From NCBI GenBank assembly GCA_031841125.1, contig CM063106.1:42454806-42518805 (forward strand): 64,000 nt of DNA. The letters run 5' to 3'. The notes under the pieces were generated by a model, which worked only from the letters and a program-made list of their open reading frames with translations, ran no database searches and had not been told where the DNA came from. The number at the start of each line of letters is the position of its first letter. Within the stretch, counting starts at the first letter, position 1. The stretch is from Acanthococcus lagerstroemiae. Lineage: Eukaryota; Arthropoda; Insecta; Hemiptera; Eriococcidae. Positions 24,088-34,855 of the stretch are shown piece after piece. Both the position numbers and the translations under genes were made by a program.

Positions 24088-24920
24088 GGCTGTCGCTAAG
24101 TAACTGAGACTAAAATCCGTACGGCCCACCAACGCTACCTATCGGCGTTGCAACGCTGTAGGGGGATAATTTGATTCATTAGCTATCGATTGAGACCACG
24201 CCGAGCTCATTTGATTGAAAACTCGCTGTTCCAGATTAATTTGAAAAAAAACTATATGCGTTGACCCCTACAGGTTTTTTAAAGATATTTTTAAAGAAGG
24301 AAAAAAAACATACGATTACAACATTTTTTATTAATCATCATCTTCATTACGTACACGAATATCTTTTTCAAAATAAGCGAGGAGAAAAACATCTGCGCCG
24401 CGATGATGACTTATAAAAAAAAATCACAAATTCCCCCCCCCCGTACAATTCTGACCTCACCCTGTGCGACTTTTGATTATTTCCTCAACTAAAGGTAGTC
24501 TTACGGGGTTGTCAATTCAACACGAATCAAGAAGTCACATCACTGCGGCGCAGATGTTTTTCTCCTCCTTACCGGCGGCAGAATACGCGAAAACGTTCGA
24601 TAAATGGCAAGAACGAATGGACGCCTGTATAGCCATAAATGGCGCTTATTTTAAAAAAGATATTCATGTACTTAATGAAGATGATGATTAATAAAAAAAT
24701 TTGTAATCGTATGCTTTTTTCCCTTCTTAAAAAAATCTTTATAAAACCCGTAGGGGTCAACGCATATGGGTTTTTTCAAAAGCGAGTTTTCAATCAAATG
24801 AGCTCGGCGTGGTCTCAATCGATAGCTAATGAATTAAATTATTCCCCTGCTGCGTTGGAACGCCGATAGGTAGCGTTGGTTGGCCGTAAGAATGTTAGTC
24901 TCAGTTACTTAGCGACAAAC
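24088..24920. mobile_element. Palindromic mariner-like element (two 3' ends head to head)
   Basis: The left end TA-GGCTGTCGCTAAGTAAC and right end GTTACTTAGCGACAAAC-TA are inverted repeats with a TA target. Similarity extends well beyond normal terminal repeats: the left arm (24088-24415) is an inverted copy of the right arm (24535-24920), lacking about 90 bases. Both arms carry the end of the transposase gene on opposite strands, so the element consists of two copies of the 3' end joined through a non-matching centre. Confidence 0.8.
24554..24691 (+). pseudogene. C-terminal piece of a mariner-type transposase
   Basis: Reads FSSLPAAEYAKTFDKWQERM, then CIAINGAYFKKD and an acidic end NEDDD before the stop. 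The KW.ERM..CI...G.YF pattern is the usual C-terminus of mariner transposases. The left arm carries the same end on the minus strand (YFEKDIRVRNEDDD). The catalytic domain is absent. Confidence 0.65.
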
Positions 24921-25009
24921 TATGTACTAGTGTGCGATACTGAGAAAGTACTGAGACAAATAGGAAAGGAAAGAGAAATTTGGAGTATAATTGTAAGGAG
25001 AAGATCTCG

Positions 25010-26995
25010 CCCAGGTAAGCCCGGTCAGTAAGGGTGAATACGACCAAACCTTCTAGCCTTAACTACGCTTAATGTTCGCACCCTAAAAGATAAGGAAAAA
25101 CTACAGAATTTGAAAACGCCATTATCAAAGCAAAACTTGAGATCTTAAGAATATCAGAAATAAGGAGAGCAGGGGAAAATATCATCAGATCTAAGGAAGG
25201 GAACATACTCTGTTTTATTGGTAATAACTAGGGGACTACGCCCTTTGGCCGCTTCGCGGCCCAATTCCCACCGTCACTCACTTCGCTCGTGCCGGCCTGC
25301 AGTATTTTGCAAGCTGGAAAAGTAAACATAAGTATATCTCACCCTACATAAAAAAATTTCCATGAAAATTATATGGAAACAACAGCGGCGCTACACCATC
25401 CCAAGAGCTTTCTCCTCCACCGAGGACCCCCCTGAGGTGGGCTACCTTCTGCTAATCCCCACCACAGCTATCCTTCTCCATCACAGTCACTTTTCCCCAC
25501 CATACTCCTCCTCGCCCACCACGACGCCCTTCCTCACCTTGTCTATCCTTCCTCTCCAGGAGCTCCCACCTCCACCAAGAAGCACTCCCAGGGTAAGGTA
25601 CCTCTGGTGAAACGTGAGATTACGGTACAGGAGGCCACCAGGAATTTATCCCCATGGAAGGGAAGGAGGAGGTGCCTTTTACTGTTTAGTGTATAGAGAG
25701 CCCTCCCCCACCACAACTCCTCCTCGTCCTTCATCGCGACTTCCCTCTCCCCAAGCTCCCTTTTCCATCATGAATCTCCTCCCAAGGGTAGGCTACCCCT
25801 GAAGAAATGAGGAAAAAGGGGCAGGGTAGGCAACCCGCAGTGTGTTTTTTTCTCCCAGAGGCGATGGTGGAAACGGCGGATTTTACTCCTTTAGTATATA
25901 GACAGATAGTAGACAGAGGGGGGGGGGGTGAATTTTGGGTAGACGAAAAATGGGGTCACTCAGTGGTAGAATTCAGGAGATATTCGGACAGAATAGCAAT
26001 TGTAAAAGTGGAATTGAAAATGGATAAATATCTGAACTTAAATCAAGTATATGCACCAACAACAGCATCATCGAAAGAAGAATGCGAAAAATTTTACGAA
26101 AAATTGACCCCAATTATTCAAGAAAGAAGTAACAAAAAAAAGGTAACGCTGTTAATGGCGGATTTTAACGGTCAGGTGAAAGAGAGAGAAAAAAAGAAGA
26201 GGAAAGAAACGTGGGATCATACAATTTTGGAAAGAGGAACGAACGGGGAGAAAGATTAGTGTGATGGTGTCAAGAAAATAATCTTAAAATAGAAAACACA
26301 AACTTTAAAAAGAGAAAGGGAAAATTATGAACGGGGCTAGCACCTAATGAGGTATATAAAAGTCAAATCGATTACGTTATCAGCACAGCAAACCAAAGAA
26401 ACACATCAATACAATAAACCACTTAAGATTTACATCAGACCACCGTCCTCTACAAATAAAGATTAAATGTTCAAATCGCAGAATTGCACCGAAAAATAAA
26501 GGGAAAGATATGTTGAGCATTGGGGAAAATACTTTAGGGTACAAATAGGAACTAGCCCGAGTAATAGATAGATATACTTGGGAAAAAGAAATGGGGTGGA
26601 CAGGGTATGTGAGCAACTTGCGGAAGCCATAATCTCAGCAACGCAGAGAGTTGCGAACCAAAAATCAAAAAGTTAAAAAGAAAAACTTCCTAAAGAGATA
26701 AGGCCAAGTTAAAGGCAAACAAAGACGTTATAAGTGGACATGGGCCGGTCACATCGCCAGAACACAAGGCAATAGGTGGACAGAGAGGGTAACATGGTGG
26801 ATCCCTCCAAGCAAAAGGAGAAAAGGTAGATAAAGACTAGGTGGAGGGACGATTTTAGGAGATTGCTCGGACATAACATGTATCATTGGATGGTCCAAAA
26901 CCGGACTGAATGGGAGAGATCTTTGCTCTTATGGGCTCATTGTCGCGAATAAAACAATGTCCGGTAGATAAATATAGGTTAATAAAATAATATAA
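25010..26995 (+). mobile_element. RTE-type LINE remnant D with endonuclease piece
   Basis: The 5' part has KAKLEILRISEIRRAGENII at about 25120. After an insertion at 25228-25905 it continues GEFWVDEKWGHSVVEF, LNLNQVYAPTTASSKEEC and LLMADFNGQVKERE, the apurinic-type endonuclease of RTE elements, then SQIDYVIS. Most of the reverse transcriptase is missing (about 26430-26720). The C-terminal part is visible as WTWAGHIARTQGNRW and a TRWRDDFRRLLG-type tail at 26740-26940, out of frame. Non-functional. Confidence 0.8.
25228..25905. repeat. CT-rich dispersed element H, copy 1 (inside LINE D)
   Basis: Splits the endonuclease frame of LINE D. It begins actaggggactacgccctttg and ends tttagtatatagacagat. 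The interior is a string of pyrimidine-rich degenerate units (ctcctccacc, ccaccac), followed by a block with gggtaggctacccctg and gggtaggcaacccgcag (25786-25842) that recurs at 44396-44451. It is probably a non-autonomous rolling-circle or other small transposon; class undetermined. Confidence 0.6.
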
Positions 26996-29900
26996 TGTAA
27001 GGAAAAGAGTTAAACCGATAGGTCACAAGACATCCAGGGATATTGTCATAGCTGCTAGAGGGAATGGTTCAAGGAAAAAACTGGAAAGGAAGGCAAAGAT
27101 ACAAAGCGTAAATCCTTCTCAGATATGAAAAGATTAGCACAGAAGAGAGTAGTAAAGAAACACAACCTATTAGTCGAGAGACTTCAGGAAAATATCATCA
27201 GCCATAATTTCGAGGTAACAGCTGTGAAATGGGCTTCGTCGAGTACAAAATCGAATTTTCCGTTTATAAAACGGCCATCGGTTGGACAGTTCGTGCCATA
27301 CACAGCAGGCTGCGACCAATTCGCCAACTCCACCAACATGGGCATTCAGTGCTCAGCTCTCATATAATGTACTTTTAATACGTACATCTGTGTCGCGTGT
27401 TATCGAACAGATTTAAACTCGAGTCCACGTTATTTAGATACTCGTATTAGGTTCACAGAAACACTCGCGTATTCGCGGCGTTTCGCATCTGGTGTTTAAC
27501 GCAAACTAGCATGTGGTCAATTCGGTCGGCACTCGCCTTTGACGATACCAAGCCCCCTCCCCACAAACACACACAAAACGCACGCGCGTGCGACAAGGTG
27601 TCCGTGGTACAACAAAACAGTGCTTTTTATGTGATCGTCTGGCGGTTTACAGGTACTACCTCTTTTCTAATCGACACGATTATATCCTTAGGTCTAGTCT
27701 GGCCAGGTACCGATGGTACGGGTTTGCGACAAACGCGACAACAGGCGGTCGTGACGCGAACATGGTGCGCCCACATTTTCCTGTAGTGCAGTAACAGTTC
27801 CTCTTCCTCGGCGTCGAACTATAATTATTATCAAAACATCTACGCGTAAATCTAACTTATTTCGTCTGTTTAGCTGTTTTCTTCTTCTTCTTCTTTTTTT
27901 CTTCTTTGCTTTCGTTTCTCTCATAATTCATTTTCTCTCTCTCTCTCCCTGCATATACCCGTCATAAAAGAGGAGACCTATCGCGGTCTACCTACCTTCT
28001 GACTCGTTAACGATGCGCGAGCGTGCGAAATTAGAGCGTACACGTATAAAAGAAACGCGGAAATGAGGCGCGATAAATGAATAATTCAGAAGGTTTGGGA
28101 CTGGCGAGAAAACGCCGCAATTTTCCGCTGTACCGACCTACATGTGGGCGTTTTTGTATACGGCGGATGTCGATGAAATATTCATTAACCCGCCGCCATC
28201 GTGTCAGGCCTTTACCCTTCCGTGCCGCATGACGCTATTATAGTTTCTTCGGCGGGGTAGGTAGGTAGGTAGACGACGACCAAGACCAAAAAGTGATACG
28301 GTGACAACCAAGATGTCTACAGACTACGCAAGTACCCAGGTAATACGCACGTACGTAGTATGGGCTACACGAGTATAATGAGCTACTACCCCGAGTCGGG
28401 TATTCGCTCGAATTTCTACACCGATCCGCCTAACTACCTTTTTGCTTTGCAGCCGAATGTATGACGCGAATTAACGCCGTCACATCGCCTTTGGCCCTCC
28501 GGTCACAATGTTGCGCGAACTATATAGCATTGCCTTATGAGATCACTCCCGGATTAATCTTCCCTTCAGTCGCTTTCCTGTTTTTGTGCGACCCATTTCT
28601 CTCGAATAATAATGACGATGACAATAACAATAATAACCAGCCTTTGTGCACCTATACATCGTATGTGATTATACATACATAGATACATAGGCTGTATTGT
28701 ATAACGCCGTTGTAGCCTATTATACCTGTATAATGTTTAGTATACCGGATAAACATGGACCGGCGGAACGTACCATGAACTCACTCGGTTAAGGCGGCTA
28801 TACATCGTATTTCGTGACTTTTCACGAACTATTTCACGAAAAATATGATGAAACGCGAACCAATCACTATACACTTCTCCCAATATCAGCTGTTTCGTAT
28901 TTCGTCTGTTCATCTCATCCTGTTCGCGAGAATCTGAAAATCGGCGCGAAAAGACGCGAAAATGAAAAAATATTCAATCTAGCTCCTCTCCCCAGTGTAA
29001 AAATTTTTTTGAGAAAGTCGTAATGAAATGAAAATTTGAAAACCAACGAATTCATTTTCTGGAACATCCTGCCATCGGGTTGTTCTTCGGCTCCTCTCTC
29101 CTTCACAAATGCAAATAAGGGTGAATGAATGAGACTTCCGAGGTTTTGGGGAAAGAGTAACTAATCCACAAAATTTGAAAAAAATCTAAAGACCGCATAG
29201 TAATTATTATCGCGTTACGAAAGAGACTATTATTTTCAGATGTATGACCTTATATTGTATCTATCGATACTCTTAAATTGAAGCCTCCTCCGCCTCCCGT
29301 GATGCCGTAATTTTCCAGCTCCTCACCCAAATTGACCAATTTTCCCAACATTTTCCAGCGTATCTCGGGAATGGAGCACGTGGCGAAGAATTTGCCTGTA
29401 ACCTTCAATCGAGTTGAAGAAATTTGCATACTTACTTCCTTTTGGTAGAGCAGAGAGCAACCACCTTTGTACTTTCATAACATTTGGCGTTAGATATGCT
29501 GCAGATTTCTCACCTGGGTTCCAGAATTCATTTTAATAGTTATTTTCCCTCCTCTCCAAACCATTCAGGCTCCACGAGAGAGGGGCTAATTCCAGTTACT
29601 CTAGTTTTCCTCAAGTTCCAAATTCTTTACGAGATTCTAAAGTAAATTTTTTGGACAGGATAGCCAACCAAGCTCTGAGACGCTGATTTCGAATATCGCC
29701 TCAGATTTTTATCCGACCCTTTCCAGAGCACTGTCGTAATACGAATTTAGCTTCTCCGAAGAAAAATTGCACGAAGTATCGAAACAGGGGTGGTTTTGTG
29801 TCACTGATTTCGAATATCGCTTCTGATTTTTAATCTGGACCAAATTCAAGCCCCTGTGCTTATTTCAATTGAGAAATTTTTACGATGTTATTTTCTATGA

Positions 29901-31587
29901 GCAAAACTTTGATAAATAAAACTGTATTTTTACCCCATTCCGTGGCTTTAATTTAGAAGAGGGTGAATTCCGAGTCTATTATTGTTTGTCCTCCGCTCTT
30001 GCTACCACATTGGTCGCACCAGGAGGGATAGGATTCAAGAATTACCCCTAAAATCGAGTACAGCGATCTCAAAAACCTGTAAACCAATTTTCGAATTCTA
30101 TTCTTTCGGCATAAAGTCACACGAAAAGGGGGAAAAATTAAAAAAATTAAAAACCTGTGAAGCATTTAATTCATTGATATCGCACCATGCTGCACCCCAT
30201 AGAGCGCGTTTTCATTTCCATCATTAAATTTTTTTTTCGTTTTCATTTTTGATATTCGAAAATTTTGAAAATTTCTCCATACGATAGGTCATGAGGCACT
30301 TTTTTCGGCAAAACATGTCGCGAGACTGTCGAAGAGTGAAGCTTGTTTATCAATTCGAAGGAAGAGCCGTGTGAAGGCTGTTTTCTTCTCCTTTTCCTCA
30401 GAATTCTGTAATACGTGAAGATCTTTTAAAACTTCTGGAATATACGCCATAGCTCTTTCAAGTTATAATTTGCTGATTTTTAAATTTGTAAATTACCATG
30501 ATTGAAAATAAATTACTTTAAATGACTTAAATGACCTTCCTTCAAAATAAATGACTTTAAATGACCGTTAGACGCCCTGAAAATGTGTTACAGTTTTTGT
30601 TTTTGTTTTTATTTCTTTTTTACATTTTTTTTCATAGTTTTCTTTAGTTAATATCAAGTGAAAAAAGTGTAATACACTGTACTTTGTTCCCTCCTAATCT
30701 GGTTAGTTTTGGTCGTAGGAGGAGACATTAATATTGAATTAAAAAATAAATAAATAAATATTTAGGTTAAAGAAATAATCCGAACTTCGAAACTGGTTCA
30801 GTCGACATACCGTGTTGGCGCTTGTTCTTACCCAAAATGGGCATGGAAAAGTATACATATTATACTAAATAATGTTAGGCGCTCTATGAAAAGGAATCAT
30901 AGGTCGCAAAATTGAATTTTGCCCAACGGAGGGTCAGCGCTAAATTTGGACAACGAATTCGAAATCAGCGAGAAAAATTGAGCCAAGCCTCTTCAGTAAT
31001 TAAAAACCGACTGCCGACTGAAATGCAGATGAATTGAGAAATTCGCCAGATCGACACAGCATGCATGTTACGATAAGTGTATAGCCGTCATATCTGTCTA
31101 GACAGTATAGTACGAAAACCCTTTGACATTTCGTCAAAATGCCGACCACTTGGCGAGAACACGAAACGCGAAACACGAACTTAAAGATGACGAGATGCAT
31201 CACGAGAACGACATCTATACACTTTTCGCTTCTCGTGTTTCGCCTGATTTTTCTCGCGTATCGTCTGTTTTCACGCTAAGTGTATAGCCGCCTTAGTCGA
31301 GGTCCTGTTTCACGGTTCCCACTCACATTTCTTCGCCCAACCTCGCACTTTCTCCGTATCTTCATACTTCACTTCAGCTATAGACCTTTCTCGAGACGAC
31401 AAGATGTTCAGTGTTGCCGCGAATCAGTTTTCGTTAAATTTGGTGGATGGAAGAGCCCACTTCTGAAGGAAATTGAATGGCTGGCTGGAAAGCGGGCGAA
31501 TGTCGAAAATCGCCCTTTTTCTTCTAATGTTGATTCGCAATTGTCATTGATTCCAATATCGCTCCTTTGCTACAAGAGTGTCATAAC
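26996..31587. other. Intron sequence, no gene recognised
   Basis: 27064-27200 resembles 50868-51040 at DNA level and in conceptual translation (KRLAQKRVVKKHNLLVE against KKVKKCNLLIE), so an unknown repeat with coding ancestry. 27880-27950 is a pyrimidine microsatellite and 28258-28272 is gtaggta repeats. Words tgatttcgaatatcgc at 29690 and 29810 are direct repeats. 30640-30770 ends in aaataaataaataaata, like a LINE 3' tail. 28795-28960 and 31060-31305 share ggcggctatacac ends and cacgaaa/cgcgaaa words and look like one MITE family. Confidence 0.5.
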
Positions 31588-32743
31588 TAGAGCAAGGATT
31601 CCTCGGCATTTATAACTTTGTTCTAAGATGAGATAGAGGAGTGCTGATAAGAAATGAGCACGAATTAGGCTACTAGAAGTCAGTGGTTAAAAGTTTATTT
31701 TGCCAAAAATTGCCGAAATGGAGTATAAATGCCGAAAGTAGGATGAATGCCGAAAAACTGCCCAACCGTCCAAGTTGAGCTTCTGATCCGAAATTAAATA
31801 TTAAAAATTACAAGATACCCATTAAAAATCACAAAATTACGTATGTGCGAATAAATTTGATGATCTGAAAGATAAAATGAAGCCAAAGCGACGTATGCAG
31901 GACGCCACGTGACCTGATGATTCGGCGCAAGTGAAGAAGTTGATTTATTCCAATTTAATGAAATTTATTACTTTTTTAAAAACTGTAAAAACCCAATAGA
32001 CTTATTTGCAAAAAAATTATTTATATAAATTTTCTATAAATTATTAAATTAATATTTTTTTTTAAATTTTATTATTTAAATTATATAAAAATTTATAAAA
32101 ATAAAGATAATTTTATTATAATTAAATTTACAATTGAAGAAGCACCAACATTGCCGACTAACCTAGCATTCATCAAGTCATATGCTGCTTTTCTCCCCGA
32201 ATCCATTAAAACATTAGAAACTCAAGGTCTCTTCGTTGAACTCACAAATTGAAATCATCGAAGAAGTTTCTACAAAAATAGGTAAAATTCCTGGGCGGAA
32301 TGGCAGTATTCTCCGAGAAAAATGCCTGCAAGTTTTTGGTAGGAACACTGGCTACACCTCTTTACGTAAGGTGAATAATGCTCTTATCAATGGTGTTCCA
32401 TGTGCTGATATTTCGTGTAATCCCAAAATATTGAGTTCTTATTTATATGCGCATTTGGTTTCGGTTGATGTGGAGCGTTTCTTCTCAGAATACAAACTTC
32501 TGCTCACTGAAAGGCGACAAGCATTCACTCAAGAGAACGTGGAGAAGCACCTTCTCATAATGTATAACTCTAGAATATTATCGGATTAAACATGTTAACT
32601 ATTTTTTTTTTTTAATAATTATTGAAAACCTTTTTCTTTTTTTTTCTTTTTTGCCGAAAAAATGACGAAATGGTGAAAATTTGCCGAAAATACAGTTTTT
32701 AATGCCGAGAAATAATTTTTAGTGCCGAAAAATCCTTGCTCTA
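31588..32743 (+). mobile_element. hAT transposon remnant 1
   Basis: Ends TAGAGCAAGGATTCCTCGGC and its mirror GCCGAAAAATCCTTGCTCTA. Flanks GTCATAAC and TTCATGAC agree at 6 of 8 positions, fitting an aged 8-base target duplication. Both subterminal regions carry repeated TGCCGAAA words (31709-31765, 32650-32735), typical of hAT transposase binding regions. A transposase fragment lies between. A relative is at 44667-45647. Confidence 0.8.
32140..32589 (+). pseudogene. hAT transposase C-terminal fragment
   Basis: Reads LPTNLAFIKSYAAFLPESI at about 32150, a frame change near 32236, then EIIEEVSTKIGKIPGRNG, and ends YLYAHLVSVDVERFFSEYKL with QAFTQENVEKHLLIMYN. The last part is the hAT dimerisation domain. 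The DNA-binding and catalytic regions are absent; cannot act alone. Confidence 0.78.
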
Positions 32744-34260
32744 TTCATGACATATGTAGCCATTTTTTCCATTTTAGCCCATATTTCTGAGCAATTTTTT
32801 TTTTTTTTTGTATTAAAAAGTGCGACACGGTCTTCCACGTTCTACAACTTCGTTTAATATTTACATACCTATTTACGACCATAAAAGAAGCAAAATTTAA
32901 ATTTGAAACTATCAATTAATAAATGTTTGGAAGTTCCGCAAAAAGATACGCTTTTTTAAAGCGCATATTGTTCTATATTTCCGATTTTAGCGCATATTTT
33001 ACAGTTTTATAGCATATCTAAATATCCGAGCTCTAGTTATTATTTCCATTCGAAGATTACGTATGTAATAGGCACATAATAACCAATAAAATGCATGTTC
33101 TTTTTTTGTACTCATTCATTACATTAAAATTTTTATTGCTCGGGGGAAGGGAGAGTGGCATGGTTTCTCTAATTTGAGGAGGGGATAGTGTGAGGTCTTT
33201 GGTTACGGCGCTAAACTGGGTTTATTCAAGTCAAGTTTATAAAATGTGTCTAGCGTGGACATTTTTGTATTTTCACATGAACAGCAAAAATTTTCAAGTT
33301 CTTTATACAACGAACTAGTGACCACATCAGTCGGTCATGCATATATCGCGTGTTTAGGATAACCCCTTAAAACATTCTAGTGAAAGAATTCTGAAGATCT
33401 AACAAAATTTTGTATAACTTTGTGATATTAAATCGTTCCCAAAATTTAAGAATCACCCTGTACCATAATACGGGTCCACTCGCCATATTTAGCCGAACAG
33501 CTTATGCCACGCGATATTCCGGGGCTATCTTGACCAATCTTCCCTATTGTTTTCGGTAGAAAGTTGGCAGGTAATTGGCTGTTTCAAAAATAGTTCCCTC
33601 CCCCACTTTTGACACGAATATGTTTTATCGCTGCCCCTTTTCAAAATGAAAAGTAGCATAGGACGGAAGGTAAAATCGGAACTTTACTATTTTCTCTTTC
33701 CTTAGAGATGAGGAGGAAAGTAGGTGAACCCCTTTTCCACCAAAATCAAATATTGTAAATAACTGAAAATGCATTATTCCCTTTTTACCCAATATCTTTT
33801 AATCCTTGGTGCACATAGCTATTTACCTAATATGAAAGTACTCAGACCTCGCGGATAGCAAATTTATCGCCGCGCTAGACGGAGGGGGAGGATAAAAATC
33901 AATAGAATTCAACAACCGTGGCTCATCCTGAAAGTGTTGATTACGCTTTAATCCCTATTAACGTTTCGAACGAACTGGAACAGCGTCAAGACAGATTTAC
34001 GGCGTTTTGAGTATGCAATTTTATTAACATTTCGAGGTAATCCGGATATAGTGGGATATTCACGGCGTTGCAATTATGCAATTATATTAACATTCTAGTC
34101 ATGTTGCTGCATTCGAATCCGAAGTGCAGCTTATTATTTTATATGATGTGACGTCTTGATTTGAAGCTGGGAACATTAGGGTGGAGAGAAAAACTTTTTT
34201 CCGAGCACGAAGTCAGATCTTCACGGGACTAAAGTGGAAAGTGATTTCCCTCGCTTAAAA
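32744..34260 (+). repeat. Dispersed repeat X, copy 2 (longest uninterrupted copy)
   Basis: Matches 51434-51694, 54176-54786, 55577-56160 and 4385-4640 in order and orientation. Landmarks: tttagcccatatttctgag (32777), gcaaaaagatac (32938), aatttgaggaggggat (33171), gaatcaccctgta (33450), ttggcaggtaattggctg (33564), gacagatttacggcg (33990). No protein frame is conserved between copies. Confidence 0.8.
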
Positions 34261-34504
34261 TAACTCTTTTTACATATGTAGATTCCTACTTAGTACGAAT
34301 GTCGACCATAGTTCACGACTGGAAAGAACGAATTCGATGATACTGAATTTCGTAATTGAACAGACCATTTGCAGAAGTGGTTCATTCCATTCAAACTCAT
34401 TGTGAGTGCGGTGCTCTCCACCGCGATCGACTTTTTTAAGGTTCGCGAATTCTTTTGTAAGTAGTTTTTTATTGTATATTTATTACCTGTCCTGCCAAGC
34501 CAGT

Positions 34505-34855
34505 CTTCCAGACATACGGTGACACCGCTAGCAACATTCAGCTCCTCGCCCAACCGACTTGAACACGTACATTTAGACCTTATTGAAATACCCCCTTGCA
34601 AAGGCTACTTGTACTGCCTCACTATGATCGACAGGGTCTCCCGATGGCCAGAAGTGGTCCCCCTACGAGATATGACGGCACAGACAGTTGCATCCGCCTT
34701 TATTTCAACTTGGGTGGCGCGCTTCGAGTCTCCCCCTCTGATTACGACAGATCAGGGGAGACAGTTTGAATCCGAGTTGTTCCACCAGCTCACGCAATAT
34801 TTTGGCATACAGCGCATACGAACAACTCCATACCATCCGCAGACCAACGGCTAGG
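34505..34855 (+). pseudogene. Ty3/gypsy integrase core fragment
   Basis: About 110 codons: LEHVHLDLIEIPPCKGYLY, MIDRVSRWPEVVPL, then LITTDQGRQFESELF and RIRTTPYHPQTNG, followed by a stop. The first two acidic residues of the D,D-35-E site are visible (HLDL, TTDQG); the third would lie beyond the truncation. No LTR, reverse transcriptase or flanking gypsy sequence is nearby, so it is an isolated fragment. Confidence 0.85.
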
